Source: Rhodospirillaceae bacterium UBA4468
GTDB lineage: Bacteria; Pseudomonadota; Alphaproteobacteria; Rhodospirillales; Casp-alpha2
NCBI GenBank assembly: GCA_002389385.1
Contig: DGOK01000052.1
Span: forward strand, 1 to 43,874
Direction: 5' to 3'
Length of the DNA: 43,874 nt
Translations under genes and position numbers: made by a program
The notes under the pieces: model-generated
Told to the model about the DNA's origin: nothing
The model's database searches: none
Seen by the model: only the letters and a program-made list of their open reading frames with translations
Shown here: one piece after another, positions 15,822-24,401 of the stretch
Numbering within the stretch: position 1 is the stretch's first letter
Layout of the letters: each line of letters begins with the position of its first letter

Positions 15822-16652
15822 CTAGCGTTGGCGTTTGGCACAATAAAAAGTCGAACGGCCGCCTTGGACAAACTGCTGCACCGTTTTCTCGCAATCACAG
15901 CCAGGGCATTTCTCGCCTCCACGGCCATATACAGCGAACCGATGTTGGAAGTATCCTAATTCACCAGATGTCTGGCGATGGTCACGGAGAGATGACCCAC
16001 CAGCCTCAATGGCCTCGCTTAATACATCGCGAATAGCCGTTGCCAATCGCTCAGCCCGCACACCTTTGACTGTCTTAGCCATACGACGAGGGGAAATGCC
16101 TGCACGGTAAAGTGCTTCGGAGGCATATATATTGCCAACTCCAGCAACAACGTGCTGATCAAGGATCGCGACTTTAATGGCAGAACGCCGATCACCCAGT
16201 GCATTTGCCAACGCCTGACCATCAAAAGCGTTCGAAAGCGGCTCAGGCCCAATATCAGCGAGTAATTTATGTGTTGGGGCCTCATCTTCATGGAATAAGT
16301 CCATAAATCCAAAGCGCCTGGGGTCATTATATCTAACAGTCACGCCAGTATCGGTAACAAGCTCGACATGATCGTGCTTCTCAAGCGGGGGCGGCGCGTC
16401 TTTATAAACGCGAAAGCGCCCTGACATGCCTAAATGCGAAAGCAGAATTAAACCGCCTGATAGCCGTATCAGTAAATACTTTGCGCGCCGGTCCACATTT
16501 ATAATATGTCTATCTTTGAGCTTCTCACCCAAATCGATCGGCAGTGGAAATCGCAAATCTGGCCTGAAGGCTTCAGCCTTTGCGATAATCGTGCCTTCAA
16601 GTACAGGTGTGAGACCACGTCGAACCGTCTCAACTTCGGGTAATTCAGGCAT
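15822..16652 (-). CDS. mutM: Formamidopyrimidine-DNA glycosylase (Fpg/MutM), altered zinc finger
   Basis: The 276-residue enzyme starts MPELPEVETVRRGL, with catalytic Pro2 and Glu3 once Met1 is removed. It has the lesion-binding region LSHLGMSGRF near residue 73, the helix-two-turn-helix segment (VAGVGNIYASEAL near 165) and a C-terminal zinc-finger region. It removes 8-oxoguanine and ring-opened purines and nicks the abasic site. The finger normally has four cysteines as C-x2-C-x16-C-x2-C. Here it reads CPGCDC, then GGRSTFYCAKRQR, so the fourth cysteine is arginine (CGC). An extra cysteine follows the first pair. Everything else looks intact. The gene is divergent from ubiE across about 80 bases. 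Confidence 0.95.
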   Translation of the reverse strand: MPELPEVETVRRGLTPVLEGTIIAKAEAFRPDLRFPLPIDLGEKLKDRHIINVDRRAKYLLIRLSGGLILLSHLGMSGRFRVYKDAPPPLEKHDHVELVTDTGVTVRYNDPRRFGFMDLFHEDEAPTHKLLADIGPEPLSNAFDGQALANALGDRRSAIKVAILDQHVVAGVGNIYASEALYRAGISPRRMAKTVKGVRAERLATAIRDVLSEAIEAGGSSLRDHRQTSGELGYFQHRFAVYGRGGEKCPGCDCEKTVQQFVQGGRSTFYCAKRQR

Positions 16653-16730
16653 ATAAATTCAATTCCAAAAAGCAACATTTTGTGCATCGCAAACGTAGCG
16701 CACCCGGCAACGTTAAGCTATTGTACAACC

Positions 16731-17495
16731 ATGACTAAACAAAATCACACAAACGAGACTGCTGAAACTGTTTCTTTTGGTTTCAAGGATGTCTCTGCAG
16801 ACGAAAAAACCGGCATGGTCCACGACGTCTTTGCGTCCGTGGCAAGCAAGTATGATTTCATGAATGATTTGATGAGCCTTGGTGTTCATAGGTTATGGAA
16901 ATCTGCAATGTTGGATTGGCTGGCACCGCGCGCTGATCTCCGCATGGTCGATGTCGGCGGCGGTACTGGCGATATCACTTTTCGCTGGCTGGAACGTAGC
17001 GGCGGGCCTGTAAATGTCGTGGATTATTCACCTGAAATGATCGGCGTCGGCCGAGACCGCGCCATCGACAAAGGTATTCTAAACGGCATCACATGGAGCG
17101 TTGGCAACGCCGAAGCGCTCCCTCTGCCAGACAATTCTGTTGATGTTTACGCCAGCGCTTTTTGTCTGCGAAATGTCGCGCGCCTCGACAAAGCATTAAG
17201 CGAAGCACGCCGTGTTCTTAAACCTGGCGGTCATTTTCTATGTCTCGAGTTTTCCAAACTCATTATTCCTGCCCTTGAGGACGCCTATGACGCTTGGTCA
17301 TTTAAAGTTTTACCTGCAATGGGCGAGCGGGTAGCAGCTGACCGGGAGTCATATATATATCTTGCTGAAAGTATTCGCCGGTTCCCGGACCAGGATACTT
17401 TTGCTGGCATGATTGCAGACGCTGGTTTAGATCAAATCAAGGTCCAGAACTTGTCTGGCGGCATTGCTGCCATGCATTCTGCCTGGCGCATTTAG
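16731..17495 (+). CDS. ubiE: Ubiquinone/menaquinone biosynthesis C-methyltransferase UbiE
   Basis: From ATG 16731 the enzyme has 254 residues. It shows the UbiE start FGFKDVSADEKTGMVHDVF, then VASKYDFMNDLMSLGVHRLW, SAM-binding motif I MVDVGGGTGDITFRW, and the family motif FCLRNVARLDKALSEARRVL with LKPGGHFLCLEFS. It C-methylates the benzoquinol ring in ubiquinone synthesis using S-adenosylmethionine. In-frame codons from 16680 exist, but MTKQNHTNET is a better start for the family. ubiB begins 13 bases downstream, so the two ubiquinone genes form an operon. Confidence 0.96.
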   Translation: MTKQNHTNETAETVSFGFKDVSADEKTGMVHDVFASVASKYDFMNDLMSLGVHRLWKSAMLDWLAPRADLRMVDVGGGTGDITFRWLERSGGPVNVVDYSPEMIGVGRDRAIDKGILNGITWSVGNAEALPLPDNSVDVYASAFCLRNVARLDKALSEARRVLKPGGHFLCLEFSKLIIPALEDAYDAWSFKVLPAMGERVAADRESYIYLAESIRRFPDQDTFAGMIADAGLDQIKVQNLSGGIAAMHSAWRI

Positions 17496-17508
17496 GGCTT
17501 GATTGCTG

Positions 17509-19056
17509 ATGTTTCGTTCTCTCCGGCATATTCGCCGCCTCTTATCTTTAGCACGCCTTTTGGCACGCCATGATGCGTTGTTCGCTTTAGAGATGGCAGG
17601 GGTTTCGCCAGCACTCTTAAAAGTAGCTGGCATTGGCGTAACCATTGATTCAGAAGGACGCTTCGGCCAACGCCTCGCCCGTGCAATGAACGAAGCCGGC
17701 CCAAGTTTTATTAAACTCGGCCAAGCACTCTCAACGCGGTCAGACCTTTTGGGAGAAGAGCTAAGTGAAGACCTGTCTTCACTGCAAGATAACCTGCCTC
17801 CATTCTCAAGCACAGAAGCCCATCAAACCATTGAAGACGAACTTGGTGCTTCCGTTGACGAATTATTTGCGGCGTTTGATGACACGCCAATTGCCGCCGC
17901 TTCTATTGCGCAAGTTCACTTCGCAGAAACACATGATGGTCGCAAAGTTGCTGTTAAAATTCTGCGGCCAGGCATCGAAGAAAAATTTGATGCTGACGTA
18001 GATTTGTTGCGGTGGATTGCTGAAATCGCAGAACGCACACAACCCCAGCTACAACGTCTGAAGCCACGTGCATCAATCGAAACGCTCGCTGAAACGGTTG
18101 AGCTTGAGATGGACCTGCGGTTCGAGGCCGCAGCAGCTGCGGAGTTACAGGAAAATTTCGCCAACGACCCTGACTTTAAAGTCCCTGATGTCGATTGGCA
18201 GCTAACTGCGCGCCGCGTTATGACAACAGAGCGGCTCATCGATGGCATCCCGCTTGATGACAAAGAAGCCATTGAGGCTGCAGGCCTGGATCCTGTTGAA
18301 ATGCTGACGAAAGCCGCTTCCGCATCATTTAGGCAGGTTTTCCGCGATGGCTTTTTCCATGCCGATACGCACCCAGGCAATATGTTTACCATGCCGGATG
18401 GCAGGGTTGCAGTTGTCGACTTTGGTATCATGGGCCGCCTTGACCTCAGGACACGAAGGCACGTGGCTGAGATGCTTGTGTCATTCCTTAACCGGGATTT
18501 TCGTCGTGTTGCAGAAATTCACTTCGAGGCGGGCTGGATTCCAAAGGACAAGTCTGTCGATAGCTTCACGCAAGCCTGCCGCTCAATCGCTGAACCCATT
18601 CTAGATAAACCCCAAAACGAAATTTCGATTGCTCGCTTACTTGCGCAGTTATTCCAGATCACCGAGACGTTCCAGATGGAAACCCAGCCACAACTTTTGT
18701 TACTACAAAAGACAATGTTAGTTGCTGAAGGAACCGCACGGCGATTGGCACCGGATGCCAATATGTGGTTCCTCATCCGCCCCATCATCGAGGAGTGGGT
18801 GATTACCAACTTGGGCCCCGAAGCCAAAGTCCGGGATGCCATTCAGAACTTACAAGAAACCCTCGAGCGGCTTCCTGATATGGTCGCCAGTGTAGAGCGC
18901 GGGTCGCAGATGCTTGCTGAGGGAAATATTAAATTACATCCAGACACTATTCGCGCACTCCGCGGAGAAGACGGCACTTCTAGTCGCACGCCACAGGTGT
19001 TCTGGCTCGTTGCTTTTGCTTTATTGATTGGGTTTATCGTCGCTGTCCTGGATTAA
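17509..19056 (+). CDS. ubiB: Ubiquinone biosynthesis ATPase/kinase-like protein UbiB
   Basis: The 515-residue ADCK/UbiB protein carries the KxGQ motif (GPSFIKLGQALSTRSD near residue 70), the alanine-rich loop AAASIAQVHFAET near 130, the catalytic-loop-like HADTHPGNMF near 285 and VVDFGIMGRLD. Its C-terminal hydrophobic segment (QVFWLVAFALLIGFIVAVLD) anchors it to the inner membrane. It is needed for ubiquinone synthesis, probably by ATP-driven handling of lipid intermediates. ATG 17509 is preferred over a TTG six bases earlier. It follows ubiE by 13 bases and its end overlaps the converging DUF6065 gene by 4 bases. Confidence 0.95.
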   Translation: MFRSLRHIRRLLSLARLLARHDALFALEMAGVSPALLKVAGIGVTIDSEGRFGQRLARAMNEAGPSFIKLGQALSTRSDLLGEELSEDLSSLQDNLPPFSSTEAHQTIEDELGASVDELFAAFDDTPIAAASIAQVHFAETHDGRKVAVKILRPGIEEKFDADVDLLRWIAEIAERTQPQLQRLKPRASIETLAETVELEMDLRFEAAAAAELQENFANDPDFKVPDVDWQLTARRVMTTERLIDGIPLDDKEAIEAAGLDPVEMLTKAASASFRQVFRDGFFHADTHPGNMFTMPDGRVAVVDFGIMGRLDLRTRRHVAEMLVSFLNRDFRRVAEIHFEAGWIPKDKSVDSFTQACRSIAEPILDKPQNEISIARLLAQLFQITETFQMETQPQLLLLQKTMLVAEGTARRLAPDANMWFLIRPIIEEWVITNLGPEAKVRDAIQNLQETLERLPDMVASVERGSQMLAEGNIKLHPDTIRALRGEDGTSSRTPQVFWLVAFALLIGFIVAVLD

Positions 19057-19808
19057 CCTTGGTCATCACCGTCCTTGGTAACGACATGCTCAAAAGGCTT
19101 GAGCCGCAGTTTGGTTCGATGATCTTCAGGCCCCGTCTCTCCTTCAGGCGTATATCCCCGGTAATAATCCTTTTGCCATTTTTGATTTCTGGCATCGGTG
19201 TCCAGTGACTTTAAATCTGCATTAAAGGTATTCCGGCTTTCAGACCAAAGCGTGTGGCTGGCCTTAATATCAGGTGCTGAATTGAACTCTCGAATTTCAG
19301 GTTCCACGTGCTCTAGCATTTCACGCCCCATCGGGAATATGTGGCAAAATGGCTCACCCTTCTCAAACCGAATAGGTGTATCTGGGCGGGTAAATAACCA
19401 ATTCATCGTGAACGTATACGGGGACCAGTCTGTCTCAATGACACCGGCAAGCGCTTGGATTGCATCTTTTGGCCGGTTGATTGGCCCTTGCGCCATCAGG
19501 CTTAGGCCGGGTTCAGTTTGAAACAAATAGCCCACATGGAATGTTAAGATACCTGAGCCAAAATGGGTCATTGGCATCAAGCCTTCATCCTCAGACGTTA
19601 TTTGAATATTGTCCTTAGCCGGACCGCCATTCCAGACTGCTTCAAATGCGACCGGCGAACAAAGTTCCCAGCCGTGCGCATTGGCAATCGTTAATGGCAG
19701 GCATCGATACCCATAGGCTTCTGGCAATGCATCCATCCACGCGCGACCAGTTGGCGCAGGCCTCAACTCGGGGGGATGCTGAACTGTTGGATAGGCAATC
19801 AGTTTCAA
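19053..19808 (-). CDS. DUF6065 family protein
   Basis: The 251-residue soluble protein has no signal peptide or membrane helix. Features include LTIANAHGWELCSPVAFEAVW near residue 38, HFGSGILTFHVGYLFQT near 82, APNRPKD-like GPINRPKDAIQALAGVIETD, and PFCHIFPMGREMLE near 155. This fits what I recall as DUF6065, whose function is unknown. HFGSGIxTFH, HIFP and several conserved tryptophans could form a metal or ligand pocket, but that is speculative. The gene is single, converges with ubiB (4-base overlap) and diverges from coaBC across 175 bases. Confidence 0.6.
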   Translation of the reverse strand: MKLIAYPTVQHPPELRPAPTGRAWMDALPEAYGYRCLPLTIANAHGWELCSPVAFEAVWNGGPAKDNIQITSEDEGLMPMTHFGSGILTFHVGYLFQTEPGLSLMAQGPINRPKDAIQALAGVIETDWSPYTFTMNWLFTRPDTPIRFEKGEPFCHIFPMGREMLEHVEPEIREFNSAPDIKASHTLWSESRNTFNADLKSLDTDARNQKWQKDYYRGYTPEGETGPEDHRTKLRLKPFEHVVTKDGDDQG

Positions 19809-19983
19809 TACATTGGTCCTTTAGAATAGCACTATCCTAACCGAGCGAGGCTTGTGCTTAAACCATACTTTACCAAACACCAGTGACTTGGTTTTGATTG
19901 CGGAATCTTGCCCAATACACTATCTACATATCGGTTTAGTGTTTTAATAATTTAATACAGTGTAAATTGCGGAGCCGTATATC

Positions 19984-21192
19984 ATGCAAGGCAAACGGGT
20001 TCTCCTGATCGTCAGCGGTGGCATCGCAGCGATCAAAATTCCTGAAGTCATTCGCAGCATACGCAAATTGGGCGGGAGCGTGCGCTGTGTGTTGACCAAA
20101 GGCGGGGAACAATTTGTCACCCCATTGAGCTTGGCCGCACTATCTGAAGACAAAGTCTATACAGACCTTTTCTCTCTGACTGACGAAAGCGAGATGGGGC
20201 ATATCAAACTATCGCGTGATGCGGATGTCTTGATGGTCGCACCTGCCAGCGCCGATATTCTTGCTAAATTGGCTGCAGGTCTGGCGAACGATCTCGCCTC
20301 CACCGTTTTACTTGCGACCGACAAACCGGTTATTTGCGTTCCATCCATGAACGTTCGGATGTGGGAACACATGGCGACGCAGGCAAATGTCCAAACCCTT
20401 GAAGCACGAGGCGTGACATTCATTGGCCCTGTCGAAGGTGATATGGCATGTGGCGAGTACGGTATGGGCCGCATGGTTGAGCCCGCTGAGATCATCCAGG
20501 GCTTAAAAGCCTTTTTCTATGATACGCCGCGCCCCCTTTGCGGACGCCATGCGATCGTAACCAGTGGCCCAACGTTTGAGCCCATTGATCCCGTGCGCTA
20601 CATCGCCAATAGGTCGAGCGGCAAGCAAGGGCATGCAATTGCCGCAGCCCTCAGCGATCTTGGATGCCGTACAACGCTGATCACAGGACCAACAAATCTT
20701 GCTGACCCGGTCGGGTGTGACGTGATTCAAATTGAAACAGCCCATGAAATGCTGGCAGCGACTGAAGCCGCTTTGCCTGCTGACATCGCTGTTTTCGCAG
20801 CGGCCGTTGCTGATTGGCGCACATCTGGCGAGGCCCAAGAAAAAATAAAAAAACAGCCGGGCGCAACACCGCCAAGCCTTAATATGGTTGAGAACCCGGA
20901 TATCCTTAAAACCGTATCCGCATCTGGAAATTCACGCCCAACACTTATTGTCGGCTTTGCAGCTGAAACCAATGACGTCCTGACGAATGCCAGCGAGAAA
21001 CGCGCCCGAAAGGAATGTGACTGGATCGTTGCGAACGATGTATCGCCTGAGACTGGAACATTTTCTGGCGACAACAATACCGTGCACCTGATAACGGACG
21101 GCGCTGTCGAAGATTGGCCGCGCATGACCAAGACTGACGTAGCCAAGCAGTTGGCCGGACGTATTGCACATTACTTCGAGGCCGCTGAATGA
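19984..21192 (+). CDS. coaBC: Bifunctional phosphopantothenoylcysteine decarboxylase/phosphopantothenate-cysteine ligase
   Basis: The 402-residue fusion has an N-terminal flavin-dependent decarboxylase domain (CoaC): VSGGIAAIKIPEVIR, the active-site histidine in MGHIKLSRDADV, the PSMNVRMWEH version of PxMNxxMW, and ACGEYGMGRM. The CoaB ligase domain follows with TSGPTFEPIDPVRYIANRSS, GKQGHAIAAAL, the AAVADWR motif and ENPDIL. It converts phosphopantothenate and cysteine through phosphopantothenoylcysteine to phosphopantetheine in coenzyme A synthesis. It overlaps dut by 4 bases (ATGA), a neighbour pairing common in proteobacteria. Both domains look complete. Confidence 0.96.
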   Translation: MQGKRVLLIVSGGIAAIKIPEVIRSIRKLGGSVRCVLTKGGEQFVTPLSLAALSEDKVYTDLFSLTDESEMGHIKLSRDADVLMVAPASADILAKLAAGLANDLASTVLLATDKPVICVPSMNVRMWEHMATQANVQTLEARGVTFIGPVEGDMACGEYGMGRMVEPAEIIQGLKAFFYDTPRPLCGRHAIVTSGPTFEPIDPVRYIANRSSGKQGHAIAAALSDLGCRTTLITGPTNLADPVGCDVIQIETAHEMLAATEAALPADIAVFAAAVADWRTSGEAQEKIKKQPGATPPSLNMVENPDILKTVSASGNSRPTLIVGFAAETNDVLTNASEKRARKECDWIVANDVSPETGTFSGDNNTVHLITDGAVEDWPRMTKTDVAKQLAGRIAHYFEAAE

Positions 21193-21644
21193 CATCTGTT
21201 AACGTTGATATTATCCGACTTCCGCATGGGAGCGATCTTGCGTTGCCTTCATACGCAACGTCTCAAAGCGCAGGCATGGATTTGTTATGCGCCGAAGTCG
21301 CTGAAATCAGCATTGCACCAGGTTCTCGAGCGATGATCGCCACCGGGATTGCCATTCAATTGCCAGACGGCTTTGAAGCGCAGGTTCGCCCTCGCTCCGG
21401 CTTGGCGGCCAAACATGGCGTCACAGTACTGAACAGCCCCGGCACCATTGATGCGGATTACCGGGGCGAGATCAAAGTGACCTTGATAAATTTAGGGGAT
21501 GAGCCGGTGACTTTTGCGCGGGGGGATCGTATTGCGCAAATGGTCATAGCACCGGTGACACAAGCAACCTGGTCAGAAGTGGAGTCACTCGAAGAAAGTG
21601 ACCGCGGATCTGGTGGATTTGGGTCGACCGGCACAAAGGGATAA
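21189..21644 (+). CDS. dut: dUTP diphosphatase
   Basis: The 151-residue trimeric dUTPase shows all five motifs in order: SAGMDLLCA, RPRSGLAAKHG, GTIDADYRGEIKVTLIN with the catalytic Asp, GDRIAQMVIAPV, and the glycine-rich tail RGSGGFGSTGTK. It hydrolyses dUTP to dUMP and pyrophosphate, which keeps uracil out of DNA and supplies thymidylate synthesis. Its ATG overlaps the coaBC stop codon, indicating coupled translation. The Rrf2 gene begins 20 bases after its stop. Confidence 0.97.
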   Translation: MTSVNVDIIRLPHGSDLALPSYATSQSAGMDLLCAEVAEISIAPGSRAMIATGIAIQLPDGFEAQVRPRSGLAAKHGVTVLNSPGTIDADYRGEIKVTLINLGDEPVTFARGDRIAQMVIAPVTQATWSEVESLEESDRGSGGFGSTGTKG

Positions 21645-21663
21645 GACGGGGGAAAACCAAAAA

Positions 21664-22119
21664 ATGTTACGCATTACAAAGAAAATGCTATTTGCGATCG
21701 AGGCCGTTCTAGACATTGCTTACCACGCCGGGTCTGAACCTGTGCAAAGCCGTGAAATCACGCGCCGCCAAGGCATTCCGCAACGCTATTTGGAACAGGC
21801 CTTACAACACCTGGTCCGTGACGATATTCTGGTTGGCGTTCGTGGACCACGCGGCGGTTATCGATTAGCGCGTGAGCGTCGGCGTATTCATGTCGGAGAT
21901 ATTGTTCGTTCGGTTCGAAAAATGGAAACCGGTGATGATCCACTGCAAAATGAAGATGGCTCTGATCTTGGTCAAAAGGTCGTCCGCCCACTTTGGTCGC
22001 TTATTCAAGACGATGTCATGAAACGCCTAGACGCAACAACGATTGACGACCTTTGCAACGCCGCAATCGAAACTGGCATCGAAAGTGAAGGTCGGAAGAA
22101 TTTGGACTTCACAATATAA
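21664..22119 (+). CDS. Rrf2-family regulator, probably of the adjacent cysteine/sulfur genes
   Basis: From ATG 21664 the protein has 151 residues. The winged-helix domain is typical of Rrf2: MLRITKKMLFAIEAVLDIA, SREITRRQGIPQRYLEQALQ, and GPRGGYRLARERRRIHVGDI. IscR and NsrR carry three clustered cysteines for a [2Fe-2S] cluster after the wing; here only one cysteine is present (DDLCNAA), so cluster binding in that manner is unlikely. CymR-type Rrf2 proteins without clusters control cysteine synthesis, and cysK lies 25 bases downstream, so such a role is plausible. In-frame codons from 21598 overlap dut and look non-coding. Confidence 0.82.
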   Translation: MLRITKKMLFAIEAVLDIAYHAGSEPVQSREITRRQGIPQRYLEQALQHLVRDDILVGVRGPRGGYRLARERRRIHVGDIVRSVRKMETGDDPLQNEDGSDLGQKVVRPLWSLIQDDVMKRLDATTIDDLCNAAIETGIESEGRKNLDFTI

Positions 22120-22144
22120 TAATAAAATTTGAGGACATCATCCA

Positions 22145-23125
22145 ATGAACGACAATGATTCAAAAGACGACATCAGCAGCACATTTCGCGGCAAAATTTA
22201 CGATAACATCATCGACACGATTGGCGCGACACCCATCGTTCGCCTTAATCGCCTGATGAACGATGGCGGCGTCAGTGGGAATATCCTTGGCAAATGCGAG
22301 TACTTCAACCCGTTATCGTCTGTCAAAGACCGTATCGGCCTTGCCATGATCGAAGCAGCGGAACGCGATGGTCGCATCAAAGAAGGTGCCACATTAATTG
22401 AGCCGACATCCGGCAATACTGGCATTGCGCTCGCATTCGTTTGCGCAGCTAAAGGATATCGGTTGATCCTGACAATGCCTGAAAGCATGTCCGTCGAACG
22501 TAGAAAAATGCTCCTTCTGTTTGGTGCCGAGTTGGAACTTACACCAGCACCTTTGGGCATGCGCGGCGCCATTGAGCGCGCTGAGGCATTGGTCTCAGAG
22601 ATTCCAGGCGCGATGATGCTCCAGCAGTTCGAAAATCCAGCGAATCCGGAAATTCACCGCAAAACGACCGCCGAAGAAATCTGGCATGATACGAATGGTA
22701 AAGTTGACGCGCTAATTTCTGGTATTGGTACAGGTGGCACAATCACCGGCTGCGGCATTTTTCTGAAAGAGAAAAACCCAGACATCAAAATCATTGCGGT
22801 TGAACCAGAAGACAGCCCAATTCTTTCAGGCGGCGCACCCGGCCCACACAAAATTCAAGGCATTGGCGCAGGGTTTGTACCTGCCATTCTTGACCGTGGG
22901 ATTATTGATGAAGTCCTTCAAATCGGCAATGAAACTGCTTTTGCGATGGCACGAAACGTTGCCAAGCTCGAAGGTCTCGCTGTTGGTATATCGTCAGGGG
23001 CCGCCCTTGCAGCCGCCCTTGAAGTTGCTGAACGTCCCGAGATGGCAGGCAAAAACATCGTTGTTATCTTGCCGTCGTTTGCTGAACGGTATCTTTCGAC
23101 AGCCTTGTTTGAGGGTCTTGAGTAA
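22145..23125 (+). CDS. cysK: Cysteine synthase A (O-acetylserine sulfhydrylase)
   Basis: The 326-residue PLP enzyme starts its core with IIDTIGATPIVRLNRL, binds PLP through the lysine in NPLSSVKDRIGLAMIEAA, and has the substrate loop EPTSGNTGIALAF and phosphate loop ISGIGTGGTITG. The C-terminal part IVVILPSFAERYLSTALFEG is also typical. It makes cysteine from O-acetylserine and sulfide. The 20-residue N-terminal tail (MNDNDSKDDISSTFRGK) is longer than usual. Upstream is an Rrf2 regulator and 5 bases downstream a ThiF/MoeB-like gene, so cysteine synthesis and sulfur transfer look linked. CysM-type specificity is not excluded. Confidence 0.93.
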   Translation: MNDNDSKDDISSTFRGKIYDNIIDTIGATPIVRLNRLMNDGGVSGNILGKCEYFNPLSSVKDRIGLAMIEAAERDGRIKEGATLIEPTSGNTGIALAFVCAAKGYRLILTMPESMSVERRKMLLLFGAELELTPAPLGMRGAIERAEALVSEIPGAMMLQQFENPANPEIHRKTTAEEIWHDTNGKVDALISGIGTGGTITGCGIFLKEKNPDIKIIAVEPEDSPILSGGAPGPHKIQGIGAGFVPAILDRGIIDEVLQIGNETAFAMARNVAKLEGLAVGISSGAALAAALEVAERPEMAGKNIVVILPSFAERYLSTALFEGLE

Positions 23126-23130
23126 CCAAA

Positions 23131-23967
23131 ATGGATTTTACCGACGATCAGGTTGAACGCTATGCCCGCCATATTCTGCTGAAAGAAGTCGGCGGCATTG
23201 GACAGTCAAAACTTTTGGATGCCCGTGTTCTGGTTGTTGGCGCAGGTGGCCTCGGATCGCCTGCGATCCTTTATCTCGCAGCAGCCGGTGTTGGCACCAT
23301 CGGCGTTATTGATGCGGACACTGTTGACCTATCCAACCTGCAACGCCAGGTGGCGCACACCACAGACCGCATTGGTATGTCAAAGGTCGATAGTGCTGTC
23401 GTCGCGGCAAAAGCAATTAATCCAGACATCAACATCATCCCGATCAACGCACGACTGAATGCTGAAAATGCGCTCGATATCATTTCTAAATACGACATTA
23501 TTGCCGATGGATCAGATAATTTTAAAACACGCTTTTTGATCAATGACGCATGCTATTTTGCCAAAAAGACATTGGTTTCCGCTGCAATCCTTCGCTTTGA
23601 TGGCCAGCTTGGGACGTACAAAGCGCATGTCTACGACGAAGATGGTACACACGGTCCCTGTTATCGCTGCATCTTCCGCGAAGCACCTCCACCAGGCCAG
23701 GTCGCAAGCTGCGCCGAAGCAGGTGTCCTTGGTGCTCTTTGCGGAATGATGGGATCGCTGCAAACCACCGAAATCCTCAAAGAAATCATGGCGATTGGTG
23801 ACAGCATGTCGGGTGCATTGCTTGTTGTTGATGGCTTAGCGACAGAGTTTCGAAAAATAAATGTGAAGTCTGATCCGGGATGCCCGTTGTGTGGTGATAA
23901 TCCGAGCATAAAGGATTTATCCGTACACGAAGGCGTCGTTGCCGAGGGGTGTGCCGTCGATGGGTGA
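23131..23967 (+). CDS. HesA/MoeB/ThiF-family E1-like adenylyltransferase
   Basis: The 278-residue protein opens FTDDQVERYARHILLKEVGG, has the ATP-binding loop VVGAGGLGSPAILYLAAAG, the DADTVDLSNLQRQ motif and DGSDNFKTRFLIND. Two CxxC pairs (CYRC and CPLC) would hold a structural zinc, and SCAEAGVLGALCG carries the usual catalytic-loop cysteine. Such enzymes adenylate the C-terminal glycine of MoaD, ThiS or a related sulfur carrier. There is no C-terminal rhodanese domain. Its place after cysK and before a DsrE-like gene suggests a sulfur-relay role; MoeB or ThiF cannot be told apart by sight. The stop overlaps the start of the next gene. Confidence 0.88.
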   Translation: MDFTDDQVERYARHILLKEVGGIGQSKLLDARVLVVGAGGLGSPAILYLAAAGVGTIGVIDADTVDLSNLQRQVAHTTDRIGMSKVDSAVVAAKAINPDINIIPINARLNAENALDIISKYDIIADGSDNFKTRFLINDACYFAKKTLVSAAILRFDGQLGTYKAHVYDEDGTHGPCYRCIFREAPPPGQVASCAEAGVLGALCGMMGSLQTTEILKEIMAIGDSMSGALLVVDGLATEFRKINVKSDPGCPLCGDNPSIKDLSVHEGVVAEGCAVDG

Positions 23968-24394
23968 CGTATCAAATCAGCCTATTGAGAAGCTCTCTCT
24001 CGTCATTGCGTCAGGCGAATTTGAGAAAGTGCATTACGCGCTGGTCATGGCAGCAGGTGCGGCGGCTATTGATATTCCTGTCACACTTTTCTTTACCATG
24101 AGCGCTTGCGTGACTGTGCTTGAGGGTGATGGCTGGCGTCAATTGGTCTCAGAGAAAAAAAATATGACGGCATCAGACCGAGACATTGATTTCGCACAAA
24201 AAGGTGTCGCCACAATGGACGAGTTGATCGAAAGCTGTCATGAGCTTGGGGTAAAATTTTTCGTCTGTGAAATGGGGCTGCGCGCTGAGGGCCTCGAAGA
24301 CACGCCCCCTATTCAGTCCCTGAACGTTGAGCGTACGGGTGTTGTTACGTTTCTAAACGACGCATCCCCCAAGGGCTCAATCGTATACATCTAA
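23960..24394 (+). CDS. DsrE/DsrF-like family protein
   Basis: From ATG 23960 the protein has 144 residues and overlaps the upstream E1-like gene. It has a DsrE-like alpha/beta fold: KLSLVIASGEFEKVHYALVMA, ITVTLFFTMSACV-like IPVTLFFTMSACVTVLEG, and a second cysteine in GVKFFVCEMGLRAEGL near residue 100. DsrE-type proteins often carry persulfide sulfur on such cysteines or bind peroxiredoxin-like partners, but many members are uncharacterised. The tight overlap with the E1-like gene and nearness to cysK suggest sulfur trafficking. It converges with the rhodanese gene across 7 bases. Confidence 0.75.
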   Translation: MGDVSNQPIEKLSLVIASGEFEKVHYALVMAAGAAAIDIPVTLFFTMSACVTVLEGDGWRQLVSEKKNMTASDRDIDFAQKGVATMDELIESCHELGVKFFVCEMGLRAEGLEDTPPIQSLNVERTGVVTFLNDASPKGSIVYI

Positions 24395-24401
24395 GCTCGT
24401 T

